From: a bacterium
GTDB lineage: Bacteria > Bacteroidota > Ignavibacteria > Ignavibacteriales > Ignavibacteriaceae
Length of the DNA: 64,000 nucleotides
Assembly: GCA_016716565.1 (NCBI GenBank)
Contig: JADJWC010000001.1
Location: 930,001 to 994,000 of the forward strand
Direction of reading: 5' to 3'
Positions within the stretch are counted from its first letter, which is position 1; the number at the start of each line of letters is the position of its first letter. The position numbers were made by a program, and so were the translations under genes. The notes below the pieces were generated by a model. It made no database searches. It was not told the DNA's origin and worked only from the letters and a program-made list of their open reading frames with translations. This document shows, piece by piece, positions 8,010 to 17,542 of this stretch.

Positions 8010-9986
8010 TTATGTTTTATTTCTTTTATCAATGAATGTACTGAACGAATAATTCGAGGGTAATTTTAATTTCTTATAATCAACAAAATGATTATGCAAT
8101 ATCTGAGTTGATAGTATTCCAGCAATTGCCATATTATCAAGTTCACTAAGCGACTGTGACTTCTCTGCCTTCTGTGTCAGTAATTTTACCTTGGCAGGAT
8201 TGAATATTCCAGCTTCCAAAATTTCCTTCTCCGAAAGAAGAGATTTAATGTCAATAAACTTATTATTAAAAAAACTATTTCGGATTGGTGCCCGATAAGG
8301 ATTCTTGGGGCGATAAACTATCTCTTTAGGTAATATTTTCTTGAAAACGGTTTTAAGCAGATATTTTTCATTAAGTCCTCTGATCTTATATATAGAAGGT
8401 ACAGTTGCCATATATTCAATAATTCGGTGATCGAGATAAGGAACCCGAAGCTCAACTGAATTAGCCATAGCCATACGATCACCTTGCGATGAAAGCAGAT
8501 ATCCACTCATAAATGTGATGATCTCGAGGTATTGAGCTTTATAAACATAATCCCAATTATCAAAATTTTCAGGAAGTGAATTTCTCAATTCCTCAAAGCA
8601 ATTATAATCTCCAATTTGTCTTTTAATATCATCAGAAAAAAAATTCTTTAACTTTGTATTGTTATTCCACCTTACTAAGTGAGAAAAGAAAGCATTATTT
8701 GGATTGTCAATTCCAAGTTTAAAGAATGCTTGCAGAGTATTTGCTAGTCTTTGATCTTTGAAAATATATGGATATAGTTTTTTAAGTAATAAAGGTCTGA
8801 ATTTAGATTCAGGATTTACTGACCAGAATTTTCTTACCTTGGTTTCTCTGAAAATATTATAACCACCAAATATTTCATCGGCACCTTCACCAGTTAGTAA
8901 CTTTAAAACCCTCTTCTCTGACTTTTTTGATAGCAAGAAAAGAGGAACCGGTGCAGCTCGTATAATTGGTTTTTCACCATAGAAAATAGCATCAGCAAAG
9001 TGTTTCCCAATATTTTCATTAGTTGCGTGAACTTCGGAATGATTAGTGTTAAGATGCTTGATCATCAAATGCTGAAAGTCACTCTCATCAAAACTTTCTT
9101 CCTGGAAGGTAATACCAAACGTTCTGAGTTTGTTATTAAAATTATTTTTCACAATGGCAGTTATACCGGAAGAATCCAATCCACCACTTAAATAGCTACC
9201 GACAGGAACATCAGCTCGAAGCCGGATGCGAACAGAATCCTTCATTAATTCTGAAATATCTTCAGTAAATTCAGGAATGGATTTATCCGTTTGTATACGT
9301 TCAACTGAGTAAGATAAGTTCCAGTAACGATTTATCGAAATATTTTTTTCAGAAGTAAATTTTATGAAATGGCCGGGAGGTAATTCTTCAATACCTTTAA
9401 AAGCAGTTCTTCCCGGAAGCGTGGTCCAGAAAGTGAAGATTTGTTCCATTCCTAAAGGATCTAAGTTTATTTGATAATCAGAAATCTCTATAATTGCTTT
9501 TGCTTCCGAAGCAAAATAAAATCTATCCTGGTTAATTTTATAAAACAAAGGAAGAATGCCGACCCGATCTCTCGCCAGGAATAAATCCTTTTTATTTGAA
9601 TCCCAAATCGCAAATGCAAACTGTCCGTTAAGCTCATCCAGACACTTTTCCTTTTTCTCCTCGTATAGATGAAGAATTACCTCTGTATCAGTGTTAGTGT
9701 AAAATTTGTGGCCAAGTTTCAGTAAAGAATCACGAATTTCAGGATAGTTAAAAATTTCACCATTAAAAACTATCCAGAGTGTGCTATCTTCATTATGGAT
9801 TGGTTGAGAACCGCTTCTCAAATCGATTATGCTCAGTCTCGATTGCGCAAGACCCACCTGATCGTCAATGTATGCTCCATTTTCATCAGGTCCCCGATGA
9901 TGCAAAGCATAAGTCATGCGCTTGAGATGATTAATGTCAACAGGTGCGGGATTTTTTACATTAAAGATACCGCTTATTCCGCACAT
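8010..9986 (-). CDS. asnB: Asparagine synthase (glutamine-hydrolysing), polysaccharide-locus type
   Basis: 658 residues. The start MCGISGIFN gives the exposed Cys2 nucleophile of class II glutamine amidotransferases, followed by HHRGPDENG and SRLSIIDL; the synthetase half carries YLSGGLDSSG at about 264-273. Glutamine-derived ammonia is tunnelled to a carboxyl-AMP. In surface-sugar loci such paralogues (for example WbpS in Pseudomonas O6) are thought to amidate uronic acids, not aspartate. It overlaps the carrier-protein stop by one base (TAATG) and is 15 bases ahead of the NadE-like gene, so the three are one operon. All active-site parts appear intact, unlike the paralogue at 17543. Confidence 0.9.
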   Translation of the reverse strand: MCGISGIFNVKNPAPVDINHLKRMTYALHHRGPDENGAYIDDQVGLAQSRLSIIDLRSGSQPIHNEDSTLWIVFNGEIFNYPEIRDSLLKLGHKFYTNTDTEVILHLYEEKKEKCLDELNGQFAFAIWDSNKKDLFLARDRVGILPLFYKINQDRFYFASEAKAIIEISDYQINLDPLGMEQIFTFWTTLPGRTAFKGIEELPPGHFIKFTSEKNISINRYWNLSYSVERIQTDKSIPEFTEDISELMKDSVRIRLRADVPVGSYLSGGLDSSGITAIVKNNFNNKLRTFGITFQEESFDESDFQHLMIKHLNTNHSEVHATNENIGKHFADAIFYGEKPIIRAAPVPLFLLSKKSEKRVLKLLTGEGADEIFGGYNIFRETKVRKFWSVNPESKFRPLLLKKLYPYIFKDQRLANTLQAFFKLGIDNPNNAFFSHLVRWNNNTKLKNFFSDDIKRQIGDYNCFEELRNSLPENFDNWDYVYKAQYLEIITFMSGYLLSSQGDRMAMANSVELRVPYLDHRIIEYMATVPSIYKIRGLNEKYLLKTVFKKILPKEIVYRPKNPYRAPIRNSFFNNKFIDIKSLLSEKEILEAGIFNPAKVKLLTQKAEKSQSLSELDNMAIAGILSTQILHNHFVDYKKLKLPSNYSFSTFIDKRNKT

Positions 9987-10246
9987 TATTGGTCAGAAGT
10001 ATGATTTTGCTTGGATTGGATAAATTTGTCTATAGCAATAATATCAGAGAAGTTAGATTGGATAAGTTCTTCATCTGAAACTTTTATTTTGAAATTCTCC
10101 TCAATGAATGCGATTAACTCTAAAACTCCCGTAGAATCAATAATGCCCTTCTCAAATAATGGCGTTTCAGTTTTTAACTTCTCTCCATCTCCAAATAGGA
10201 AATTTTCTACAATAAAATCTTTTAGTAAGTCTTTGTAATTAGTCAT
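9986..10246 (-). CDS. Acyl carrier protein
   Basis: 86 residues, four-helix carrier fold. The motif GIIDSTGVLELIAFIEE contains the DS pair (serine near residue 38) where phosphopantetheine attaches. It is not in a fatty-acid operon. It is the first gene of a minus-strand set with asparagine synthase and a NadE-like enzyme and faces an acyl-AMP ligase, so it probably carries one activated acyl or aminoacyl group for a specialised modification. It needs a phosphopantetheinyl transferase, none of which is in the window. The start ATG is preceded by a long AT-rich divergent intergenic region. Confidence 0.88.
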   Translation of the reverse strand: MTNYKDLLKDFIVENFLFGDGEKLKTETPLFEKGIIDSTGVLELIAFIEENFKIKVSDEELIQSNFSDIIAIDKFIQSKQNHTSDQ

Positions 10247-10737
10247 AGAATATTATAATTATATACATTTAAAATTATTACTTTTCGTGAAAACAATCAC
10301 TAAAACCGTGCCGTGTTAGTTAAAATTTAGACATGACTCATTTCACAAAATAAAAGTTTAAACTATGCTCTATCTAATTTTTGTTTGAAAAAAGCATTAT
10401 ATAAGATTATAACGTTAATGGTACATTTATTGGACTTTGAATTATTCCTATAAAAAAAATGATTTTAGAGTTCTGTCTTTATTGATTATTTAAACATAAT
10501 AAGACTATTACGAGTTAATTTTATGACTTTATATGAAAGAACTCATGTCTTAATTTAAGAATTAAGTCTCAAGAGTTAAAAATTTTGATCTCGCATTAAA
10601 TTATTAAAGAATACTAATTGTAATTTTTATTTTGCATTATTTATAGGATGAAAAATCAGCAATTTGTTTTATAGATTAGATGGAAGTAAAATTTTAAAAT
10701 GAATTATTCAAACTCAAATAAAATTTTTTAGCTAATT
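10247..10737. promoter_or_regulatory. Divergent AT-rich intergenic region, probable promoters of both operons
   Basis: 491 bases with no coding frame of note lie between the minus-strand carrier-protein operon and the + strand polysaccharide locus. Both transcripts must begin here or nearby. The sequence is very AT-rich and I could not assign individual promoter boxes with any certainty. Confidence 0.4.
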
Positions 10738-11259
10738 ATGAAAAGAATACCGATTTTGACTCTATTCGTAATTGTATGTTTTTTTGAATTCGTTCAAGCT
10801 CAGGATGATATTCAGATAGGTAGTAGTGGAAGGACAAATGCTACTGGTGCCCTCTACGATTATTCAAATGCATCTACTGTAAATATAAAAGTCCAACTCT
10901 GGGGATATCTTGAGAATCCAGGATATTATATAGTTCCTGCAGGAACCAGCCTCAATGAGCTTATATCACTTGCTGGCGGACCTCTAGAAGATGCCTCGTT
11001 AGATGATATAAGGGTTGTGAGAATCAAGGAAGGATCTCCAACAACGATGGTAAAGTATAACTATGATGATCTGGTATGGCAGGATAAAATAACCAATAAG
11101 ATTGAGTTTGTTACACTCAACGCAGGAGATATTGTGATTGTTCCTGGTGAACCGAGATATTTTGCTCGGGAGGACGTTACATTTTACCTGGGGATTTTAA
11201 CCTCTCTCGCATCAATCGCAGCTTTAGTTATTAGTATAATTCTTCTTACGAGTGAATAG
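10738..11259 (+). CDS. Short SLBB-domain polysaccharide export protein
   Basis: 173 residues. A signal peptide (PILTLFVIVCFFEFVQAQ) is followed by one SLBB beta-grasp domain at about 50-105 (VQLWGYLENPGYYIVPAGTSLNELISLAGG) and a hydrophobic C-terminal segment (FYLGILTSLASIAALVISII). Wza-type exporters are usually over 350 residues with a polysaccharide-export N-domain and two SLBB domains. Here that N-domain is absent and the protein appears membrane-anchored at its C-terminus, so it may be an accessory partner of an export channel encoded elsewhere. It is 24 bases upstream of the Wzc-like kinase, the first gene of the + strand locus. Confidence 0.82.
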   Translation: MKRIPILTLFVIVCFFEFVQAQDDIQIGSSGRTNATGALYDYSNASTVNIKVQLWGYLENPGYYIVPAGTSLNELISLAGGPLEDASLDDIRVVRIKEGSPTTMVKYNYDDLVWQDKITNKIEFVTLNAGDIVIVPGEPRYFAREDVTFYLGILTSLASIAALVISIILLTSE

Positions 11260-11283
11260 ATTTTAAAAATATGTTTAAAGATT

Positions 11284-13524
11284 ATGGATAATTTTAATTT
11301 CGAGAAATACTTGAAAGGGGACGCAAAAACATTAAAAGATTATATTCTTCTTTTAAGAAATAATCTTAAATACTTTTTCATTTTTCCACCCGTTATTTTA
11401 TCAATTGCTATAGTATATGTTGTATTAGCGAAGGATATTTATATCTCATCAGCTAAAATTAAGATTACAAAACAGACAGAAAATGTACTCGAGGATACGC
11501 GACAATCAAATGACCCCGGATTTGTAGATAGATTTATTGCAAATGAAATAATTACGATGACAGACTATAGTGTAAGAGAAAAAATTGCTCAAGCACTTAT
11601 CGACTCCTTTAATAATACTGAAAACAAAAATCTTTTCTCACTTGTTCGATCGGGAAAGGGCAGAACAAATTCTTCCCATAAATCCGTTGCAGAATTAGCT
11701 GGTACCTTAGGTGGAGTCATATCTGTGGAGCCAGTTTCCGGAACTGATATGGTTCGTATTTCGGCTGAATCTCCTTCACCGATTGAGACGGCAATAATCG
11801 CGAATACGTGTGCACGTGAGTATCAAGAATTAAATTTGGCTATAAACAGACAAAAATTGACAAATATTAGAAAATTTCTTGAAGATCAGAGAGATGAAAA
11901 ACTATTGGAGCTAAAAGGTATAGAAGATTCTCTGATGAAATTCCAGGAAAAGGGAGGTATTGTTTCTATAGATGTTCAGTCGACTGATTTAATTAATCAA
12001 CTCTCCCAGTTGGAGGCTCAAAAAGAAGTGACCAGGATGGAACTTATGACATCTAATGAGATTCTTAAACAATATAAATTCTTTTTGGGGAAACAGGACC
12101 CGCAGCTAGTCAATTATCTAGAAAATCAAACTTCTCAGGCATATATAAATGCTCTTCAACAGCAGATTGCAGATTTACAGGTAAACAGGGACATTGCATT
12201 ATCTATAAAAAATCCCAATGTTGATATTTCTGATAAAGTAACAGAATATGATCAAAGAATTAATGAACTTCAGGAAAAATTGAATACTGCGATAAGCGGT
12301 ATCAAGGCTGATGCTTTTTCAGGAAACCCCCAACGAGTGCAGGAACTTGCTCAAAAAATTATAGATGAGGAAATAAATAACAATACTTTAGCTGTACGAT
12401 TAAGCCAATTGGAGTCAATTACACAAAAATATGAGGGAAATCTAAAAAGGCTTCCCAAGACTTCAACACAGCTTGCTCAATTTCAGAGAAACAGGGAAAC
12501 CACTCAGCAATTATATTTATTGATAAATGAAAGATATCAGGAAGCAATGATCACCGAACTTTCCCAACCAGGAAACGTTTCAATAGTCAGCGAGGGAGAG
12601 ATTCCTATCTTTCCTTCAAAGCCTGACAGAAAAATTATACTAATTTTTAGTTTAATTATCGGGTCAGTTATTACATTTGGTTTTATAATTATAAAAGATT
12701 ATTTGAACAGTACTATTAAAACGCCCGAAGATATTGAAAAAAGTGATATAAATTTTCTGTCGTGGGTGCCTCAGTACAAGACCAATGGAAACGGTCTGGA
12801 GATTTATAAAGATTTGGTTACCCTTTATGAGCAGGATTCTCCTATCAGCGAGTCATTTAGGGCAATCAGAGCGCGGATAATTCATTCCAGGCTTGATTCT
12901 GAAATTCCCAAAACTATTTTGGTAACCTCTCCTGCTGAACACGAAGGAAAAACATTTGTTTGTGTTAATCTGGCAGGAAGTTTTGCTAAGTCTAATAAGC
13001 GGACATTAATTATAGACTGCGATTTAAGAAGACCAAGAGTTCAGGAGGTTCTGGGAGTTGATAAAAAACCAGGACTTGTTGATTATTTAGCCGGGACAGC
13101 AAGTTTGGAAGAAATTATAAGGGTATCAAGAAATAATAATTTGAGCTTTATCACTTCAGGGTCAATATCTCCAAATCCAGCAGAAATATTAGAATCTGAT
13201 GCATTAAAGGATTTTATTATGGAGGTTAGAGATTGGTTTGATGTCATCATTATAGACTCGGCTCCGATAATAGCTGTAATAGATGCTGAAATTTTATCCA
13301 AAATAGTCGATGGCACCATTCTGGTTGTTTCAGCAGATAAAACAGAAAATCGGCTAATGAAGGATGCCGTTCAATTAATTAAACAGAATAATGTTTTACT
13401 CCTTGGCACAGTACTCAATAATTTTAAGTATAAAAGTGGATATGGTTACTACTACAAGTATTACTATAACTATTCAAAGGATCCCAGCAAAAAGAAAGGT
13501 AGGAAAATAGGATTTAAATCCTGA
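11284..13524 (+). CDS. Wzc-like polysaccharide co-polymerase with tyrosine autokinase domain
   Basis: 746 residues. A Wzz-type chain-length domain is bounded by membrane segments at about 28-50 and 455-475, with long coiled-coil periplasmic helices between them. The cytoplasmic BY-kinase domain has Walker A SPAEHEGKT (about 549), Walker A' IIDCDLRRPR (about 578) and Walker B VIIIDSAP (about 655). The C-terminus has a tyrosine cluster (GYGYYYKYYYNY) for autophosphorylation and a basic tail. In the family, cycling of phosphorylation controls polymer length and export. It follows the SLBB protein and is closed by a terminator over its stop codon, so these two genes form a unit. Confidence 0.93.
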   Translation: MDNFNFEKYLKGDAKTLKDYILLLRNNLKYFFIFPPVILSIAIVYVVLAKDIYISSAKIKITKQTENVLEDTRQSNDPGFVDRFIANEIITMTDYSVREKIAQALIDSFNNTENKNLFSLVRSGKGRTNSSHKSVAELAGTLGGVISVEPVSGTDMVRISAESPSPIETAIIANTCAREYQELNLAINRQKLTNIRKFLEDQRDEKLLELKGIEDSLMKFQEKGGIVSIDVQSTDLINQLSQLEAQKEVTRMELMTSNEILKQYKFFLGKQDPQLVNYLENQTSQAYINALQQQIADLQVNRDIALSIKNPNVDISDKVTEYDQRINELQEKLNTAISGIKADAFSGNPQRVQELAQKIIDEEINNNTLAVRLSQLESITQKYEGNLKRLPKTSTQLAQFQRNRETTQQLYLLINERYQEAMITELSQPGNVSIVSEGEIPIFPSKPDRKIILIFSLIIGSVITFGFIIIKDYLNSTIKTPEDIEKSDINFLSWVPQYKTNGNGLEIYKDLVTLYEQDSPISESFRAIRARIIHSRLDSEIPKTILVTSPAEHEGKTFVCVNLAGSFAKSNKRTLIIDCDLRRPRVQEVLGVDKKPGLVDYLAGTASLEEIIRVSRNNNLSFITSGSISPNPAEILESDALKDFIMEVRDWFDVIIIDSAPIIAVIDAEILSKIVDGTILVVSADKTENRLMKDAVQLIKQNNVLLLGTVLNNFKYKSGYGYYYKYYYNYSKDPSKKKGRKIGFKS

Positions 13525-13536
13525 AATCCTTTTTTT
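13509..13536 (+). terminator. Intrinsic terminator overlapping the kinase stop codon
   Basis: AGGATTT (13509-13515) pairs with AAATCCT (13524-13530) across an 8-base loop and is followed by a run of T to 13536. The stop codon is in the loop. Confidence 0.6.
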
Positions 13537-13865
13537 GATATTGATTGCAGAATACACTTCCTCAATTATGAGATAATCAGGCAATTTTTTTTGAGGAATT
13601 ACCCTCAAATATTTATTTTTCAACATCTCGGACATCAATCTACAAATGAGACACTATTTTAATCAAAGTATTATTATTCCTCTAAAGTAGTGCAATTTAT
13701 ATGGTACAATGTTAGAAGCAGAAATACTTAAAATGAAATTAAAACATATGTCCTTCAACCTTAGAAATGGTTTTTTCATTTGATCAAAGGTTGTTTTTCA
13801 CAAGCTTCCTATGGACAAAATCTATGGTAATGAAATAAATTATAAATTCTTATGAGCATCAGATT
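13537..13865. other. Intergenic, no gene seen
   Basis: About 330 AT-rich bases after the terminator. Stops occur in all frames, and no repeat, RNA gene or clear protein remnant was recognised. It must hold a promoter for the nucleotidyltransferase. Confidence 0.5.
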
Positions 13866-14570
13866 ATGAAAGCAGTAATACTAGCCGGAGGGCTGGGAAC
13901 AAGATTAAGACCTTTTACAGAGGTAATACCTAAACCTTTACTCCCCATCGGAGAAAAAGCAGTACTTGAAATCCAGATTGAACATCTTAAAAAATTTGGA
14001 TTCGATGAGATCTATCTGGCAACAAATTATAAATCTGACTACGTACAAAATTTCTTTGGAGATGGTTCACGTTACGGAGTTAAACTTACTATAAGCCGGG
14101 AAGAAAAACCACTCGGTACGGTTGGACCATTATCTCTGCTGAAATCAGAATTGACTGAACCTTTTGTGGTAATGAATGGGGATGTATTGAGCAATATTAA
14201 CTTTACTAATTTCTATAAATTTGCAAATGACAGAGATACTCTCCTTTCAATTTCAGTTAAAAAAATCATTATGCCGTATGATTTCGGTAATATCTTCTTT
14301 AAAGATGATTTTGTTACGGGCATTGAGGAAAAACCAGATCTGATAACCTATGCATTGGCAGGTATTTACATAATGAAGCCTGGTATTTTCAGTTTAATTC
14401 CGGATAATACTTATTTCGGTATGGATATATTAATTAAAAATATGTTGTCAGATAAATTGCCGATTGCAAAATATGAATTGAGCGAATATTGGCTTGACAT
14501 CGGAAGAATAGATGATTTTGAAATTGCTCAGAAGGATTTTAATGATAACTTTTATAAAGTAGCCAAATGA
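13866..14570 (+). CDS. Sugar-1-phosphate nucleotidyltransferase
   Basis: 234 residues. The signature AVILAGGLGTRLRPFTEVIPKP binds the NTP phosphates (residues 3-24), followed by PLGTVGPL and VVMNGDVL with the metal-binding aspartate near residue 103, and EYWLDIGRIDDF near the end. The enzyme couples a sugar 1-phosphate to a nucleotide, making an activated donor. The length fits the catalytic domain alone, without the C-terminal beta-helix of GlmU- or GMPP-type enzymes. Base and sugar cannot be decided; glucose-, mannose- or heptose-type activity is possible. It stands alone between two 330-base gaps. Confidence 0.9.
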   Translation: MKAVILAGGLGTRLRPFTEVIPKPLLPIGEKAVLEIQIEHLKKFGFDEIYLATNYKSDYVQNFFGDGSRYGVKLTISREEKPLGTVGPLSLLKSELTEPFVVMNGDVLSNINFTNFYKFANDRDTLLSISVKKIIMPYDFGNIFFKDDFVTGIEEKPDLITYALAGIYIMKPGIFSLIPDNTYFGMDILIKNMLSDKLPIAKYELSEYWLDIGRIDDFEIAQKDFNDNFYKVAK

Positions 14571-14907
14571 ATGTGTGAATAACGGTTGAGGGAGGATTTA
14601 CTAATTCCTATCTTACTACGCTTCCACCGAAAAAAAATTCTCGGGAATTAATTAAACTAAATTAGGGAGAAAAATTTGAGTATAAATTTTAATCTGGGAA
14701 TCTGAGAAACCGATTATTTGGAATTTCAGTTAATTTTAGCAGGTATTACTTTCGATTGTTAAAATAAATTTAATGTATTTATAGTCTTTATAGTGGTATA
14801 AGGAGCCGGTGTACCTGCAAGTGAAAATATGTTAGTTATTGATTGTAATTTTTAGCATAAGATATTCTTAAACCCGGAAATAATGAAAAGACGGGGAAAA
14901 AAATTAA
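14571..14907. other. Intergenic, no gene seen
   Basis: 337 AT-rich bases between the nucleotidyltransferase and a glycosyltransferase. Nothing coding, repetitive or RNA-like was recognised. Confidence 0.5.
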
Positions 14908-16152
14908 ATGAAGAAAATATTATTAATTGGAGCAGAGGTTACAGATTTTCTAAATCCACTGGCAAGGAAACTTAAAGATATTGGATATAGAGTGGACTTG
15001 CTGGAGTTAAGAGCCGTTCCAAGAAATAGTCCCAGCATAACTGAATCATACACAAGTGTGTTAGACTACTCAAAAGTATCAGGTATGCAAATAAAACTTA
15101 TTCAGGCTACAAAATATTTAGTTAAAAGAGAATTTTTTCAAAATTTGATTAAAGCAATTTTTATTAATTATCTTGAAGGTAATTACAGAATTATTAAGGA
15201 AATAAAAAACAGTTTGAACTATATGCATTCCCGGGAAATATTTTCATCTATCTTAAATAATTATGATATAATAAACTTTCACTCACTTAACTTAGGTACT
15301 CTTTCATTTATTAAACATGTTTATCGGGATAAGAAAATAATCCTGTCTTTTTGGGGATCTGATCTTTATCAAACAAGTGGGCTTAAAAACTATTATGAAC
15401 AATTAGGTGCTGTTAACAAAGCAGATAAAATTGCTGTTTTAAATTATGAAATGGAAAAAGTTGTCTTGTCCAAATTTGGATCTGAATTGAAAAATAAAAT
15501 TGTTCATACTGCGTTAGGAATTGAAGATGAAATTTTTGATTTAATGGATAATTATAAAAAAGAAAAACCCGACTTGAATTTCCTTAAAAAGTATAATATC
15601 CCGGATAATAAAATCAAAATTACAGTTGGTTACTGCGGCAATATGGTCTGTAATCATCTTCTGATCTTAGGAGAATTAGAAAAAATAGAGTCAACATTAA
15701 AAGATAAAATTCACTTATTGGTTCCAATGACGTATGGAAATTACACAAAAGAGTATATGCAGGAAGTGGTATCGGGACTTGAGCGAGCAAAAATAAGTTA
15801 TACTATATTCAAAGAATATTTATCTTTAGATGAAGTGGCAAAATTGAGAGTAAATTCTGATATAATGATTCAGATGAATAAGAGTGATGGCTTTAATACT
15901 TCTGTCCGTGAAGCATTGTACGCAGATAATATACTTATTAGTGCAGTGTGGTTGCCTTATTCGCTACTTAGATTGGAAAACATCTTTTTTTATGAGACTG
16001 ATTTTAAACAGCTTGGTGAGACGGTGACTCTTGTTTTAAACAGTTTTGAACAAATTAAAAATCGTTTATTTATGAATCCAGTTAAGGCAAAAAAGCTTAC
16101 AGCTTTTAGTCAAAATTTCCAGCCGTGGATTAGTATGTTTGATTCCTTATAG
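14908..16152 (+). CDS. GT-B glycosyltransferase, weakly WecF/GT56-like
   Basis: 414 residues with a GT-B pattern. The N-domain opens KKILLIGAEVTDFLNPLA and includes NFHSLNLGTL and ILSFWGSDLY; the C-domain has TVGYCGNMVCNHLLIL and LVPMTYGNYTKEYMQEV. The FWGSD and VPMTYGN..Y pattern recalls WecF, which adds 4-acetamido-fucose to a lipid-linked intermediate, but the resemblance is only by eye. It is presumably cytoplasmic or peripheral and adds one sugar of the repeat unit. It is followed after 40 bases by a sugar amidotransferase. Confidence 0.75.
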   Translation: MKKILLIGAEVTDFLNPLARKLKDIGYRVDLLELRAVPRNSPSITESYTSVLDYSKVSGMQIKLIQATKYLVKREFFQNLIKAIFINYLEGNYRIIKEIKNSLNYMHSREIFSSILNNYDIINFHSLNLGTLSFIKHVYRDKKIILSFWGSDLYQTSGLKNYYEQLGAVNKADKIAVLNYEMEKVVLSKFGSELKNKIVHTALGIEDEIFDLMDNYKKEKPDLNFLKKYNIPDNKIKITVGYCGNMVCNHLLILGELEKIESTLKDKIHLLVPMTYGNYTKEYMQEVVSGLERAKISYTIFKEYLSLDEVAKLRVNSDIMIQMNKSDGFNTSVREALYADNILISAVWLPYSLLRLENIFFYETDFKQLGETVTLVLNSFEQIKNRLFMNPVKAKKLTAFSQNFQPWISMFDSL

Positions 16153-16192
16153 TGCGAATGCGATACTTTTTTACAATCATACCTTAATTTAA

Positions 16193-17191
16193 ATGGAATA
16201 TCAAATCTGTAAAAATTGTGTTATGGATATCTCTGACCCGGATATAGTTTTTGATAAAGACGGTGTCTGTAATCATTGCAGAAGTTATGAGGATAGAAAA
16301 AAAATATTTACGATTAAGGAGGAAGAGAAACCAAGACAACTCCAGGCTCTAATCGATTTCTGCAAGAAAAAAGGACAAGGCAAAAAATACGATTGTATTA
16401 TAGGTGTTAGCGGCGGTGTTGACAGCACATTTGTGGCTTACAAAGTAAAGGAACTTGGTTTAAGGCCTTTAGCTGTGCATCTTGATAATGGTTGGGATGC
16501 AGAGCTTGCAGTTTCAAATATTCATAATGTTTTAAAAAAACTTGAAATTGAACTTTATACTCATGTTCTTGATTGGGAGGAATTTCGTTCTTTGCAGGTC
16601 GCTTTTTTAAAAGCTTCTACACCTGACTCTGAAATACCATCCGATCACGCAATAGTTGCTTTAATGAAATCTATTGCTGCAAAAGAGGATTTACCTCTTA
16701 TCTGGGGTGTTAATTTTAGTTCTGAGTCTATCTTACCAAGAACATGGTCCCAGGGTCATATGGATTGGGCTTACATTAAAAAAGTAAACAATCTTTTTGG
16801 CACAAAAAAATTAAAAGACTTTCCTCACTATTCTGTTTATAAGAGGATATACTGGAACAGAATTAAAGATTTGAGAATTTTTGAATTATTAAACTACATA
16901 AATTATGATAAAGAGCAGGCAAAGAAATTCCTTATCGAAGAACTCGGCTGGAGGGATTACGGCGGTAAACATCATGAATCAATATATACTAAATTTTTTC
17001 AGGCATACATACTTCCGACTAAATTCGGTTTTGATAAAAGACGTGCTCATTTGTCTTCATTAATTTTATCCGGACAAATCAAACGCGAAGAAGCATTAAA
17101 GGAGATTGAAGAACCGCCTTATAATGAAAAAGAACTTCAAGAGCATCTAATCTATACCCAAAAAGTTGGGATTGACTCGAGAAGAATTTGA
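16193..17191 (+). CDS. N-acetyl sugar amidotransferase (WbpG/PseA-like), C-terminus frameshifted
   Basis: 332 residues as read. An N-terminal zinc knuckle (Cys 6, 9, 26, 29 in ICKNCVMD...GVCNHC) is followed by the ATP-pyrophosphatase loop SGGVDST (73-79) and LAVHLDNGWDAELAVSNI. PseA and WbpG convert an acetamido group of a nucleotide sugar to acetamidino, using ammonia made by HisH. The product ends abruptly at VGIDSRRI, but the next frame continues with LTREEFEEIMSAPPRRYEDY, which matches the C-terminus of the paralogue at 49641. A single extra base in the GGGA at 17169-17172 explains this. The intact gene would end at 17351. Confidence 0.88.
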   Translation: MEYQICKNCVMDISDPDIVFDKDGVCNHCRSYEDRKKIFTIKEEEKPRQLQALIDFCKKKGQGKKYDCIIGVSGGVDSTFVAYKVKELGLRPLAVHLDNGWDAELAVSNIHNVLKKLEIELYTHVLDWEEFRSLQVAFLKASTPDSEIPSDHAIVALMKSIAAKEDLPLIWGVNFSSESILPRTWSQGHMDWAYIKKVNNLFGTKKLKDFPHYSVYKRIYWNRIKDLRIFELLNYINYDKEQAKKFLIEELGWRDYGGKHHESIYTKFFQAYILPTKFGFDKRRAHLSSLILSGQIKREEALKEIEEPPYNEKELQEHLIYTQKVGIDSRRI

Positions 17192-17351
17192 GGAAATTAT
17201 GAGTGCACCCCCAAGGAGGTATGAGGATTATTCACCTCAGTTCCCGAAATTTATCTATAAACTTGAAAATAAATTATTTCGATTATTAATTAAGATTAAA
17301 AAGAAAATCATCAGAAAACAAAATTATAAGTATTCTGAATATGATTTTTAA
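17166..17351 (+). pseudogene. Out-of-frame C-terminal part of the sugar amidotransferase
   Basis: This +1 frame carries LTREEFEEIMSAPPRRYEDY followed by a basic tail. It aligns with LTESEFDEIMHSPNKSFKDY near the C-terminus of the paralogue at 49641-50798. It is therefore the displaced end of the preceding gene and not a separate protein; a repaired gene would span 16193-17351. Confidence 0.75.
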
Positions 17352-17532
17352 CATTTGCCTTAATGAAAAAAAAGACCAGAATATCATAAACACTAGAACA
17401 AAATTGTTCCTCCTTTTATTAAACCTTCAAACCGTAAAAATTATTATTAATATTATAAAACAAATTTCTGAGTACAGTTCCAACTATTCACAAATGTATT
17501 GGCAACCAGAGAATATTATAAAGATATTTTAG
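17341..17532 (+). CDS. Possible small protein, unknown
   Basis: A 63-codon frame starting with an ATG that overlaps the displaced amidotransferase end by 11 bases and finishing 10 bases before the next gene. That spacing suits an operon, but the composition (many Ile, Asn, Lys) is what AT-rich non-coding DNA gives and I recognise no domain. It may also be the remnant of a longer gene. Confidence 0.25.
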   Translation: MIFNICLNEKKDQNIINTRTKLFLLLLNLQTVKIIINIIKQISEYSSNYSQMYWQPENIIKIF

Positions 17533-17542
17533 AGTTAAATTA

